A stretch of DNA of 64,000 nucleotides from Boesenbergia rotunda (taxonomy: Eukaryota > Streptophyta > Magnoliopsida > Zingiberales > Zingiberaceae), in NCBI GenBank assembly GCA_024364735.1, contig JAGFNQ010005187.1, forward strand, positions 97,086-161,085, written 5' to 3'. Of this stretch, positions 31,959 through 43,312 are shown in pieces. Both the position numbers and the translations under genes were made by a program. Positions within the stretch are counted from its first letter, which is position 1. The number at the start of each line of letters is the position of its first letter. Below the pieces are notes generated by a model. It was not told the DNA's origin, did not search any database, and was given only the letters and a program-made list of their open reading frames with translations.

Positions 31959-32492
31959 TGTTAGATATTATTATTATTATCTCTATTAGGTGGGCTTATT
32001 TGTAAGTTGCACAAGTAAATACAATCTGAGCTCTTAAAGTGATCTAACTTATGTTTATTGGGTTTCGGATTATTGGATGCGGGTTCAATGTATAGAACCC
32101 TTTAGACCAATCTGTTATTATCTATGGGCTGATAACAGATTGGATTGCTATATAAAGGAGAGGTCCCCAAGGGTTTAGGTGATTTTATGACCTAGTTTCT
32201 TGTTCCCCATTGACAAGAAACTTTACGGCGCCGTCAAACCTAAGCCTGTTGGAAGATCCTCCTTCTTCCTTCCGCTACATCTTCTTCCACAGGGATCAAG
32301 CCGACGACGCTACGACAAGGACGATGACTCTTCAATCAGGTTCCTTGTCATTCAGTTTATATTAATTTATTCTTGTTATGCCATAATTCGAAGAAACAAT
32401 AGATCTATTATTATATGTCTTGTCTTTTCTCCTTAGAATTCTTATTTTATTTTTAGAATTCATGCGGTTAGGAGAAAACCCAAGTTCTAACA
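31959..32492 (+). mobile_element. R1: 3' LTR
   Basis: 534 bp, the same length as the 5' LTR, with about 15 substitutions and no length change. Confidence 0.95.
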
Positions 32493-32648
32493 GTTAATAA
32501 ATAACAGAATTGAATTGAATTGCTTGATGTGGAATAAATGAGAATTCAATTTAATTATTATATTTTTATCATTTTGTCCTTGATTTTGAAAGGTTACGGA
32601 AGAGATTATAATTTACACTGGGGCTATTAAGTAATTTCATTTTTTCAA

Positions 32649-33207
32649 CACCCTATTTGGAAAGGAAGGAATTGGAATTCAATTCTATTGTTTGGTAGCA
32701 ACTTTCAGGAAGGAATTGCTAAGGAATTGAATTCCAATTCCTTTCAAACCCCTCAAAACAAATCACACCTAAACACATGTGATTTGTGAAAGAATTCACT
32801 TAAACAAATTAAATTACCAAATTACCCCCTCACAAAACAAATAAAGTTGCTCCGGCTCCATCCTCGCAGGATAAAATCGTAAAAGTATAACAATTGAATT
32901 CAATTCAATTCTGTTTTTACAATTCATTCCAAACATAAGAATTGGAATTCAATTCCGGTCGGAATTGGACCGGAATTGAATTCCGACCGGAATTGAATTC
33001 CAATTCCTTACTTAACATGTTTCCAAACAGGGTGCAAGTGAATTCCTTGTCCAAATCAGACCTCTTTAGGTCTGATTTACTTTGTAAGGTTTGTATGGAA
33101 TTGGAATTCAATTCCATACCAATTCCATGCTAAAAATTTATTCCAAAGTATAGAATTGAATTCCAATTCCGAAAAGAATTGAATTCTATCCCTTTCCAAA
33201 CAGGATG
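32649..33207. mobile_element. Foldback/MITE-like repeat rich in GGAATTGAATTCC palindromes
   Basis: The left end caccctatttggaaagg (32649-32665) is the inverted copy of the right end at 33191-33207 (15 of 17 match). A second inverted copy lies inside at 33020-33034 (tttccaaacagggtg), so two overlapping or nested units of about 386 and 559 bp are possible. The interior is full of GGAATTGAATTCC-type palindromes. There is no coding capacity. The ends resemble hAT-type MITE termini; I could not define a target duplication. Confidence 0.65.
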
Positions 33208-35730
33208 AAAGAGTTACCCTGAGTGTACTTTGATATGTATTATCGACTAAACTTTGGTAAACCATGGTCAAATGACATAAGGCGTAACCTTTCGAGAAAT
33301 CCTCCCCTACCAATGCCCCAATTATTCCAAGAGAGGCACAAGAAGAAAAGGTCTTCTCGAGAGGAAGTCCACTTCGTTTACAAAAGACATTTGATCAGCA
33401 GAAGAGTTATCCCTCATTTTCTTTCTTAACCTGATGGCTTTGCTGATCTTGATGAGCATCTTTACCGATTTAAGAAATCAATATTCTGACCCCTATTGAG
33501 TATGTTCCGTTGGACAATCTTTGTCCGAGATATAAGGGATATTCTGAATTGAAAATTATAACAAATTCAACTTGAAGCTCAGACGGGCTGAGCTAATAAT
33601 TTAAAATTGTCATCTAATTCTAGAGCGGTTTGAAGATTATTATTATTATTGGAGATGGCGGATTTAGTCTTACAAAAACGATTTTATTGTCTATCAAAAT
33701 AAATTAAAAAGTATTTATAATTATCCATAAAATGACTTCTTAGATTTATCATTTTATTAGAGGAATATGTCTGTACCGGAGTTGAATCGGCCAACAGTGA
33801 AATGATGAACAAGGTGACATTAAGGATTCGCTTTCACTGGAATATGATGGTGAGGTGATGATAAAGTAAATATGATAGTGAGTGACGATAGAGCGATGGG
33901 AGGCAAATTTATCAACGAAATTGCAAAAGAAGTTGACGGAACAGTCGTCAAATATATGTCATCTGACGGAGTGAAATGGGCGATCCGCCATCTAAGATGG
34001 ATTGCGAAATTCTTACTCCAATCCAAAATGGATTACGGACTAGATGGGCCGGCTAAAAAACATTGAGAAAAATCTCTATAATTCATTAAATTTTACCATT
34101 TCATAAATAAAATTTCAATAAAAATCTCTAATAAAATTTCAAATTCTTAATTTTCATATTTATAGCATAAAAAATTCATAATTTTCATTAAAAAAATACA
34201 TATAATACTATAAATCCATAATTTAATTTTGAAAAAAAAAATCCTTCTCAACCCCGAACTTATCGGACCTTGCCACGGGCTGCCTAGATCTGTACCCATG
34301 CGGGTTGGCCGTTTAGATTCACTTTTAAATGATTTGATAAAATTTCAATATAACTTATTTAAATTATTTAGCCGGGGTGGGCTGACACCCTGCTTTGGCA
34401 TGGGCTAACCCATTTAGGCCTATTTTTAAATTAATTAATAAAATTTTAATCAAATTCACTCAAATTATTTAGTAAAATAAGCCAGTCCAATATGTCTAAT
34501 TTAAATTGATGACTCTAATTGTAAATTAATTGATTTTGGAGACGTTAAAAAATAATTTTCTAACTAATAAATTGAATACGGACATGAACGGTTATTTCTT
34601 AATTAGATCGTCATAAATTAATTTATAGTCTGAATATAAAATTAATAGCTATAATTATTCGAGTAACGAAGGGTTGTTCATTGATAATTAAATAAAAGTA
34701 TTAATTTCATGAGCACTAATTCAAGTAATGTGTTAATTTGTATGTACGTAATCATTTAAGCGGTATGGGAAATTATAATTATAAGATTAATTGATAGGTG
34801 TCGTAATTGAAATTAGTTAATTAGCTGATTAATTAATCAGTTAATGTGTGCAGAAAATGCCGATTTAATTAATTCATTAAGTAAGTGATTAACTATATTA
34901 ATGTGCGGCAATGGCGAAAAATAAAAAAAAAATACCGCACGAAGAAGATTAATGGATTTAATTAAATTAATTAATAGAAGAAATTGTGTGGCATTGTCTA
35001 AGAAAAAATAGATAAGAAATGATGGAACTGATAAAAAGAAAATTAAATGATAATAAGAAAGGAGTAATACAAGTACAAATGTTGCTAAAAACATTTAAAA
35101 AAATGTAAATTTATAGAGATTTGGTATTTTATTTTATTTTATATTATTTTATTTTATGATATGATATCATACATATATTTTATTATTCTATTTTGAACTT
35201 GTGGCCTTATTTATTTCATGTTTAGGCTCACAACTTAAGTAATCTACATATTTTCAGATAATATTATTCAGAAATACTTATCGACAATATTAGACATGGT
35301 TTAACCGTTTAAGTTCATTCATTTTTAATTTTTCTATTACATGAATTATTGTTTTTATGAATTTTGATTTTTTATGTATTTTCTCATTCATTGTCTTGTA
35401 TTACATGAATTATTATTTTTATGCGTTTTATCACAAGTGAAACATCGTATCAACTTTTTTTATAGTATTTAATAAATTATTTAGTATTTATTATTGTTTA
35501 AATGAAAGATGTTGTATAATGTATATTGATGTTATCCAGGTAAATTAAATGCATATCAAAAAATTAAATCAAAAAGGAAATATAAATTATTGCTTTATTC
35601 ATGAATTTAAGCGTCCATGACGAGTATTACAAAAACAGTTCCATTAGGAATAATCTTTTATTAACCTTCGTTAATTATTTAGCTTTATCACCATGGGCGT
35701 AGCCACGTAGGCGTGGCGACAAGATTAGGT
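33208..35730. other. Intergenic, nothing recognised
   Basis: About 2.5 kb, mostly AT-rich, with a few short ORFs (for example 33872-34066) that show no domain, codon bias or neighbour that would support a gene. The last part is probably the 3' region of the proline-rich protein gene. Confidence 0.5.
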
Positions 35731-36399
35731 TCAGGGCGCCGGCAAGCCGGGGATCTGAGGAACCGGCGGAAAAAGTGACGGCGTCGACGATGGCGGCAGC
35801 AAGGGAATCGGAGGCAGGATAGACGGCGTCGAGGGAGGCGACGAAGACGGCGGCGATGGCGTCAGGATGGGAATCGGAGGCAGGATAGACGGCGTAGGCG
35901 ACGACGGCGGCAACACTGGGTTCGGTGGTAGAAGTGAGGGGATCGACGGCGGGAGAAGTGAGGGAATCGACGGCGGGAGAAGCGAGGGTATCGACGGAGA
36001 CGGCGGGAGAAGGGAGGGTATCGACGGCGGGAGAAGTGAGGGTATCGACGGCGGGAGAAGTGAGGGGATCGACGGCGGCAGAAGTGAGGGGATCGACGGC
36101 GGCAGGAAGGGGATCGGAGGCAGAAGCGAAGGGATCGACGGCGGCAGGAAGGGGATCGGAGGCAGAAGCGAAGGGATCGACGGCGGCAGGAAGGGGATCG
36201 GAGGCAGAAGCGAAGGGATCGACGGCGGCAGGAAGGGGATCGGAGGCAGAAGCGAAGGGATCTGCGGCAGCGACGGCTTCGGCGGCAGGAAGGGAATGGA
36301 CGGAGGCATGAATGCGGTCAAGCTCCTCGCGGCGTGAGCAGAGGAAGCGGAGGAGCAGAGGAGGACGAAGAGGAGCGACAGGACTGATGCGGCCTCCAT
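35731..36399 (-). CDS. Secreted proline-rich cell-wall-type protein
   Basis: The product is 222 aa from ATG 36399. I prefer this start to upstream in-frame ATGs because it begins a clear signal peptide (MEAASVLSLLFVLL to AHA, about 23 residues). The mature part is almost wholly Pro, Ile, Leu and Ser in units such as IPFLPPSIPSLLPP. Four 14-residue units (42 bp) are near identical at DNA level around 36115-36285, followed by shorter SIPSLLPP units. Such proteins enter the wall and may be hydroxylated on proline. It is single-exon and uninterrupted, and GC-rich against AT-rich flanks. A CATATATG TATA-like sequence lies at 36480-36488. The exact PRP subfamily is not known to me. Confidence 0.8.
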   Translation of the reverse strand: MEAASVLSLLFVLLCSSASSAHAARSLTAFMPPSIPFLPPKPSLPQIPSLLPPIPFLPPSIPSLLPPIPFLPPSIPSLLPPIPFLPPSIPSLLPPIPFLPPSIPSLLPPSIPSLLPPSIPSLLPPSIPSLLPPSPSIPSLLPPSIPSLLPPSIPSLLPPNPVLPPSSPTPSILPPIPILTPSPPSSSPPSTPSILPPIPLLPPSSTPSLFPPVPQIPGLPAP

Positions 36400-36479
36400 T
36401 GATGCCGTCAGAGCAACTCTATCGAACAGGTGGTGGGTGTGGGATCTGTTGTACGAATTAATGCAGGAGATCAGGGCGC

Positions 36480-36488
36480 ACATATATG
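36480..36488 (-). promoter_or_regulatory. TATA-like box of the proline-rich protein gene
   Basis: CATATATGT on the minus strand, about 80 bases before the ATG. A second candidate (TATTTAAATA) lies near 36556-36565. Confidence 0.5.
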
Positions 36489-36573
36489 GACGGAGGCAGC
36501 ACGCAGCACGCGCTGGGTGGCGTTGGAACGCCGGAGCCATGCAGATACACGATGTGTATTTAAATAATAGCAT

Positions 36574-37921
36574 TTTTATTTTTTTTTAATTATAATTTGA
36601 TTTATTTGGTGACGGGGTGATTGTCCAGTTGACGGAGAGATGATAAATTACGAGAATTATTAATTTGAATAATATTTAAGAGTGGACAGACGTCAAAATT
36701 TAACCCTAGACTTTTGATAACAATGACTCATGTATTAACAATAAGTTAATCCCACGAGGACATGCAGTTGATGAGAGCGATGGATGGATGCATCAATAAA
36801 TATTGTTCAAAGTTATTAATTAGCCTCGATCCAAAAGGTGTAGAGGAATTTTTCATGCAATATTTGATCAATAAGTTTTTGACTTTTTGATTTTTTTTTT
36901 TAAATACAGCACACTTTATATTTAACAAAGAATGCACCGTTTTTCTTTCTGTGTGTCCAATCTGATCCTATAAGCCACGACTATCAAATGAGTATTATTG
37001 TGATATTGTGGCTTTCTTTCTATTTTTTTTTAATTTTGAATATTGTAACATTATTAATGAGTTTTAGATAAAAGTATTTGATAATAGTTTAGAAAATTCA
37101 TATTTATATCAAATGAACATCGTTAGCCAAAAAGAGAGATCTTAGGAGGTCCTGTACTCTACCTAATTTATTTTTTATTACCTATTTAAATTTTTTATTT
37201 AGTTTCATCTCTTCTAAGTCCAAAGTACAGTTCATCTCTTTTATAATTTATTATCAAACTCATTTTAATTCTCAGATCCGTCCCTAATTAACCGCATGAT
37301 GATTTTTCTATATTTACATACGTTTTTTTTATTGCAAGCCATAGAAACTGTAAAACATTTTTAACAGTTTAAAATCAATAATGTATTTTTTTTAAAAAAA
37401 ACTAACGATGCATTTTTTCATTATTAAATATTTAAGTAGCTGGATAATATTTGCAATCGTTTAAAATCAATATTGAATGACCATTTTGCAATCAAATTTC
37501 ATGAGATTTATTTAATCCAATAGGTAAGCACTTTTAAAAAATAAGATAATGCAAATAAAATTAAATAAGTAATTTTTAAATTAAACAACTTTATTATTTC
37601 ATAATTTTAATTTATAACAAGATACAAGTTCAATAAATATTAGTGGTAACACTTCATTAACCACCAATTCATCTCATGGGAAAATAAAAATGCAAATTTA
37701 ATAAATACTTGAACATATAACTGAATTCAAAAATTTAGAGCCTCGTAGAAATTAAATTAAATATAATTAAAAAACAATACAGTGGAATATATCCTTAAGG
37801 TTCGTTATTAGGGCATCCCGACTGCTTAAATCTTTAATTGAGTTTTTTTTATAGTTTTTAATGTGCCACAGATATCATATCAAAAATGTAAAAACTTATA
37901 AGGTATCTCTAATAGTTAAAA
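36574..37921. other. Intergenic AT-rich DNA
   Basis: About 1.3 kb upstream of the proline-rich protein gene. Nothing beyond AT-rich sequence and short poly-T tracts was found. Confidence 0.5.
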
Positions 37922-37926
37922 TTATC

Positions 37927-38693
37927 TTTTCCAGAAATGAACGACATGGACGACAGGTCACCAGGATATAACCTTGAGCGATAACGAAGGAGGATGTCCG
38001 TGCCTGTGAGGTTAACACGAGCGTTACAGGGATACGCCGAAAGAAGTTTCGGCGGAGTCCTCGCCGACGCGCAAGTCAGGAATTACTAAAAAATAAAGAA
38101 GAAACAAGAAGAATAAATTAGTAGAGTTCTGAAAGTCTCCTCTTATCTAGGAGTCTAAGCATCTTATATAATCGCTATTCTCGTTCTTCGAGTGCTCCCA
38201 CATTGTTGTAACTGCCTCCCCTGTTCCTACGACTCCTGATTCGTTCTTGTTTGCCAGCTATAGTTCATTGGGGGCTACTGGTAACGGTGGTCACGCACAT
38301 TAAATCATGCGTTGCGGGTCATAACTGCCGGCCAATATTCTTTAGGGGAGGGGACGCTTGAAACGATTGTCGCATGTATTAAATGTATCATTATCGTCGT
38401 TAACGATAAACTTCTCTTCATCCGTCCTCTCTCTCCTGAGTTGGTCTCGGGCTCCGCTCTCCGAGTTGAGCTCGGGAACTCTCAATACTCGAGCCAGTCC
38501 TAGGCACACTTCTACAAAGGTGGTCTCGAGAACGCCAGCCCGAGCTAGTCTCGGGCACCCCTCACCCGAGGTGGCCTCAAGTGATTTCCTCTCGAGTTGG
38601 TCTAGGGACTCTCTCGACCACTTCACTCCCTCCTAGCCATGGCACGCAGCCTTCTTGCACCACGTGTTCCCCTTGGACTACTCATCCCGATCA
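37927..38693 (-). mobile_element. Solo LTR of the G/F Tat family
   Basis: The start (ttttccagaaatgaacgac) and interior (ttaacacgagcgtta) align with the G and F LTRs, and the end is CATCCCGATCA. The 5-bp duplication TTATC is at 37922-37926 and 38694-38698. The sequence is well diverged from G, so it is an older insertion. No internal sequence is left. Confidence 0.82.
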
Positions 38694-38698
38694 TTATC

Positions 38699-39181
38699 GA
38701 TAAATTTTTTTTAATAATTTTCAATATGTCACGTCAACGCCACATCATAAGCATAAAAATCTACTATTCTCTTCATTTAATATTTAAAATAATTATAATA
38801 TTTAATTTATATTTTTAATTAATAAATTAATAAATTTATAATTTATAATTTAATTTAATTTAATTTATAATTTTTATTTAATATTTTAAATAATTATGAT
38901 CCTTAATTTAATTTATTTACAATTTACAATTAGTAAATTAATTAATATGATTTTTAATTTAATTTTTAATTTTATTTAATATTTGATTAACTTAGAATTT
39001 TTTAATTTAATTATAATCATTTATATATTTTTAATTTATGAAATATATTTATTTCCAAAAGAAATAAATATAATTTTAATCATTACTATTTATTCATGAA
39101 ATAAAATATCATAATTAATTTTTTTAAATTTATTTTTTAATTACTTTTGAAAAGTCAAACATGTAATATTATTACATCATT
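38699..39181. other. AT-rich spacer
   Basis: About 480 bases of low-complexity AT-rich DNA built from taattt-like words. No gene. Confidence 0.5.
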
Positions 39182-39199
39182 TATTATTGACTCCATCTG

Positions 39200-39424
39200 T
39201 CCCCACGGAGATCCGGAGTGGTTAGTACATGGGGGTGTTGTCAAAGAGGTCTTGGGTTCGAGTTGCGCGAGGCGCACTGGATTAAAACTCTGGGCATTTT
39301 GTGTATCAATTCTCGGCCCAACTGTGCACTAATTACTCCGGGGACCGTGATTTACCTCTCTCGTGATGGCTTTGGGACGGGTGCGGCGGGGGCGCTTGGG
39401 GCGAGCGATTTCGCCTTTTGTGTC
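39200..39424 (+). mobile_element. tRNA-derived SINE
   Basis: A 225-bp GC-rich island carries an A-box-like tggttagtacatggg (about 39219-39233) and a B box GGTTCGAGT (39255-39263) at tRNA-like spacing. It ends in ttttgtgtc. It is flanked by an 18-bp direct repeat (39182-39199 and 39425-39442, one mismatch), the kind of long duplication left by LINE-driven retroposition. No coding capacity. I cannot place it in a named SINE family. Confidence 0.8.
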
Positions 39425-39442
39425 TATTATTGACTCCACCTG

Positions 39443-39743
39443 CCAAGAAAAAAAGTAAGTTTGAAAATACAAACCTGAACTAAAAATCCCAAACCTCATG
39501 CCCACAATGGTTTGAGCTATTTTGTTTGGCTTTTTTGTTTCACAAACCTTTCTAAAAATCTTGCATTGGTGTATTCCTTGGGAAGACATTGAGTGCATAT
39601 TTTAACGAGTCTCGATTTGTTATCATTTTTCCAAGGTTGGCGAGTCTGGTGTTCAATTCCTTAAGTTTGGCATGTAGTTGAGAAATACCATTTCTTCTCC
39701 TTCAAGCCGGAGGTTGCTGAGTTGATTTTAGAAAAAATCTCTC
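39443..39743 (-). pseudogene. D gag, distal fragment (left of the nested insert)
   Basis: On the minus strand from 39738 the sequence resembles the gag segment QLTNLR...HAKEKELITDLENL of B and then DSLKYALNVFPRNTP. It continues the gag piece at 58474-58800 across the inserted element C. Several stops are present. Left of about 39560 the similarity fades, and the D left end was not found. Confidence 0.65.
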
Positions 39744-41450
39744 TGTAAATACTCCGAGTGAGTTTTGATATGATCAACCAAGTCAAGTTGGGTCAACATA
39801 TATGTTTTTGATCTTATGTCTAAGTATGTAGGAGCTTAGGAACACAAGAAGTCAAGCAGAAGATGCAGCAGACGAGAAAAATGACCCCGGGAAGGGAGCC
39901 AATGAGCTCAGTGCATCTGATGGATGCAGAGACTATGGAAGAGTACATCGGTGAACGAGAAGGGTGTGCGCTACGTCTGAGAGATGAGAAGCAGAGGAGA
40001 AAGCCCATACAAGGCGAAGACCGAAGTCGGGTTCTGGTGAGCTTAAATTTATTTGGTCGAAAATCATCTAAGAGGATGAAGACGAAGAAAAGTCAACACG
40101 AATTAATATTGACTTTGACCAAAAGGTCAACTGAGGTGCCTCAGTTGAAAAGATTGAGTTTTATGCAAAAGCTAAACTAAGGCGTCTCAGATGATACCTA
40201 AGGCGCCTCAGATCGGAACAGAGACGCCTCAGGTTGGAACTAAGGCGTCTTAGATCAAAACTTATCGTTGAGTCATCGTTGGTGCCATGGATAAATCTTA
40301 TCCAACTAAGGCACCTCATATCTCAACTAAGACGCCTCAGGTCCACATCAGCATAATGATAACATCTGTTTTCGGACTATAAATAACCCCTAGAGCTAGG
40401 AAGAAAAAACAACAATTTGTACTAAATTTTCTAGCCTATTTCTGAGCTTTCAAGAGTCTGTAAGAGGCTTCTCCGCATACAACGAAAGGATTTTTTGATA
40501 CTGAGCTTTTCAACGCCTTGGATTAGCAACCGTCCTAGTTGCAACCAAGTAACTCTTTTTGTCTCTTAGGGTGTGTTTGGTTAGGGGTTATCATTGATAA
40601 CCTTGGTTATCCATCCAAGGTTATCAACAAAATCTTGTTTGGTTTAGATAATCAATGATTCCCAAGTAATGATCGATGCCCGACACGTCAGCAAAAGGGA
40701 CATGCAACCCAGAATCGGAAAACCTTAGGAAAGTAAGGTTTTTCTTGATTCCGAGGTTATGAAACTTATCTTTCCAAAATTATCCTTCAATATTTACCTT
40801 AACAAAAGAGGCATTATTCGCGGGCGACCATCGGTAACGACGGCGGGCAACCACCGCCGGTGGCCGGCGACCGGCGCCGACGATCGGCGACTGGCGACCG
40901 ACGCCGACGACCACCACCGACCGACGACCTGCAATGACGGTCGGTGACCACTGCTAGCGGCCGACCATTATTTGCGGCCGACAATCGACAACGACAGTCG
41001 GCGACCACCGTCGGCGGCCAGCGACCGAGGGTACGAATATGTATATAATATCATCTTACTTTTTTATTTTAAATTTATAAGCATATAATATTATTATACT
41101 TAAATTTAACTAAAGAGTAATACAATAAAATATTATATTATGTCATAGACTATTACCTCCAAACAAATAAGATTTTATTTGATTACCTAAATTGAACCAA
41201 ACCACTTCAGGTTATGTTTCATTCCTCATTATCTTGGTTATGTTATTACTCGGTAATCACATAACTAAAGTTATATATGATAACTTGAAACAACCGCATC
41301 CTTACTGTTTTCACTTTATATTGTTGATACTTTGTTTACATTATTTAAATTAACTTATTATCTTTGCTAAAGAAAGTGCAAAATATTTAGTCTTACATTT
41401 GCAAGGCTATTGACCCCTCCCTCCTCTAGCTGGCCAGCAAAGGACCTACA
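39744..41450 (+). mobile_element. C: 5' LTR (contains a MITE)
   Basis: Starts TGTAAATACTCC and ends GACCTACA. It has the GGCGCC/GACGCC motif cluster (40130-40350), TATA box 40378-40385 and the cttctccgc block. The MITE at 40569-41301 accounts for its extra length relative to the 984-bp 3' LTR. Confidence 0.85.
40569..41301. mobile_element. PIF/Harbinger-like MITE with empty site in the sister LTR
   Basis: 733 bp between TTA duplications (40566-40568 and 41302-41304). The ends are GGGTGTGTTTGGTT and the inverted GGATGCGGTTGTTT (10 of 14 match). The 3' LTR of C reads tctcttactattttcac at the same point, with a single TTA, so the insertion is demonstrated within the window. The middle (about 40815-41035) is GC-rich and built from degenerate CGGCGACC words, unlike the AT-rich arms. 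No transposase is encoded. Confidence 0.88.
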
Positions 41451-41508
41451 AGTGGCATCAAAACTCAACCATTTCAAGAGGACTAATCGCCACCTAAAGT
41501 AAGAAGAC

Positions 41509-41988
41509 GATGGCTGAAACTAGAATTTATCCCAAAAGTTAGAAGGGGAGTTTGCGACATGGAAGAGAAAAATGGAAGTATTCTTTAGAATCGATTTTGA
41601 AATTTTACTAATAATAAAATATGATTTCAAAGTATCGAAAAGAGAGAACAACGAGATAAAAGAAGCACATCTCTGGAGAAAGAAGCAACAATCTGACTTT
41701 GTAGGCAACGTCAAAGCAGAGTTTCATTTGTTAAGCGTACTCCCAGCTCAGGAAGTCAACAGGATCGACACCTACGAGTTAGCAAAAGAGTTATGGGAGA
41801 AATTCCTGGAACTGCACGAAGGGACCTCGGAAGCAAAACTCGCTTTACAGGATCTACTCTGAAGTCAGCTGACGAATCTCCGAATGAAAGAAAGAGAAAT
41901 GATGGTCGAACTACACGTAAAAATCAAGAAACTGATCACTCGACTCGCGAATCTCGGAGAAATGGTAACAAACCAGGATTCACTAAGG
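41509..41988 (+). pseudogene. gag: C gag, N-terminal part
   Basis: ATG at about 41510 begins MAETRIYPK, corresponding to the MVGAVIYPPKFEGEF start in E2, but an in-frame stop follows at once. The copia-type gag then continues (ILLIIKYDFKV, ELAKELWEKFLELHEGTSEAKLALQDLL) with frame breaks. It is interrupted at 41988 by G and resumes at 55667. Confidence 0.8.
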
Positions 41989-41993
41989 TATAC

Positions 41994-42733
41994 TGTTTCG
42001 GAAGGAGTCGACGTCGATGGCCAGTCACCGAGGTTTAGCCTATGTGGATGCTGACGGGAGGGGAAGAACTCCGCGCCCTGCGAGATCAACACGAGCGTTA
42101 GGGGAACACGTCGGAGGTTGTCCAGCGGAGCCCACTCCGACGCTCAAGTCAGTGCCTTGATAGAGAAGAATAGAAAGCAGGAAAAAATGTGGAAGTAGTA
42201 AAGAGTGCGTAACCCCTTTACCAAAGGGGTTGGACTACCTTTTATACTCACGGCGGCCCTCCACGAGCACCCATGATCCTTGCCACGTCCCCGTGATTGT
42301 CGGTTGACGGCTCACCCTGATAACGGTCGCCGCGGTTCCTGAATCCGGGCCGTTGCGACGATTAAGGCCTTTATGGCCGCTAATCATGGGTAGTAATTAT
42401 TCCATCACAACGGATGAGGATGACTTTGTCGATCCATGAGAAATGGTCCTCTGCTTGAGTTTCCTTGGGCCCCACCACCCCGAGGTTCTTTGGGCTCGGG
42501 GGTCCCGAGCATTCGTCTCTCCAAGATGCTCTCGGGGTCTTACTCTCGAGGTGAGCTCGGGGGTGTGTCTTTCTGAAGCTAGCTTCGGGGTGATAACTAC
42601 TCGAGTCGATTTCCGGGTCTCCCGTCCCAGGAGGGTCTCGGGCGCTCCAGAAAGAGAGTCGTTCTGACTCGTTATATCTTGCCACCCAGCTTCTTCAGCC
42701 CACGTGTCAGCCTTGGGATATTGGACCCCATCA
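41994..42733 (-). mobile_element. G: 3' LTR
   Basis: 740 bp, next to the purine tract (minus strand GAAGGGAGGGACTTG, 42734-42748). Homologous to 54910-55661, 8820-9596 and 37927-38693. Confidence 0.9.
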
Positions 42734-43170
42734 CAAGTCCCTCCCTTCAAGTCTGATTGAAGGAAGTGTTGTTGGCTGATCAGACTAGTGTAGTGATGAA
42801 GAAGTTGTGCCCCCAATGGTCTTTCTATCTTTTGCTGGTGGCCTTTCGGGTCCGAGGAAGTAACCCCTGCAACCCAAGGCTCCGGGTGGTTTTTTGAATA
42901 CGTCCAACTTTCCCTCAACTTTTGTGGCGACGCTCTGACTGCTATCCCAGGCCCTTTATAGGTGTGTGAGGTCCTATAATGACGACATGATCGCTCAGCG
43001 AATGGGGCATCGCCACGTGCCTCCTGCCCCCTTGTGTGACGATATCTCCTTGATACACACTGCGGGCCATACGAAGCGACGGCAGTAAGGGCTAGCGGCT
43101 CCTCGGGATGGCCAATCAGCGCCATTGACGTGCCGCTCTCTTATTGCTCACAGAGGTGCGGCTCCTCTTC

Positions 43171-43178
43171 TATAAAAG
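43171..43178 (+). promoter_or_regulatory. TATA box of the G antisense gene
   Basis: TATAAAAG on the plus strand, about 140 bases before ATG 43313. A GAAG|GTAAGT splice-donor-like site lies between them near 43273. This supports an independent transcript antisense to the retroelement. Confidence 0.6.
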
Positions 43179-43312
43179 CGGGTGCAACGACACCCTGCAG
43201 CTTCATTGCCCTATATACCTTTAAGCGTCCTCCTTCTCTGGATATTCATCTTGTCCCTGTGCTCCTTTTACGAAGGTAAGTCTCTTTCTGCTTTTTCCTC
43301 TCCTCATCCCCT

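Larger units (their letters stand above)
25413..32492 (+). mobile_element. R1: young, nearly complete Ty1/copia retrotransposon
   Basis: Two LTRs of exactly 534 bp (25413-25946 and 31959-32492) flank a primer site, a leader, a full gag-pol order and a polypurine tract (AGTGGGAGAT before 31959). The 5-bp duplication GTTAA is at 25408-25412 and 32493-32497. I count about 15 differences between the LTRs (near 2.8%). At a rate of 1.3e-8 per site per year this gives roughly 1 million years. The coding region has two frameshifts and two nonsense codons, so it is no longer autonomous. It inserted close to the remaining 5' piece of the NLP pseudogene. Confidence 0.96.

Noticed and set aside
35867..36337. 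Plus-strand Gly/Ser/Asp-rich ORFs opposite the proline-rich gene
   Set aside because: They are antisense shadows of the repetitive proline codons. The minus frame has the signal peptide.
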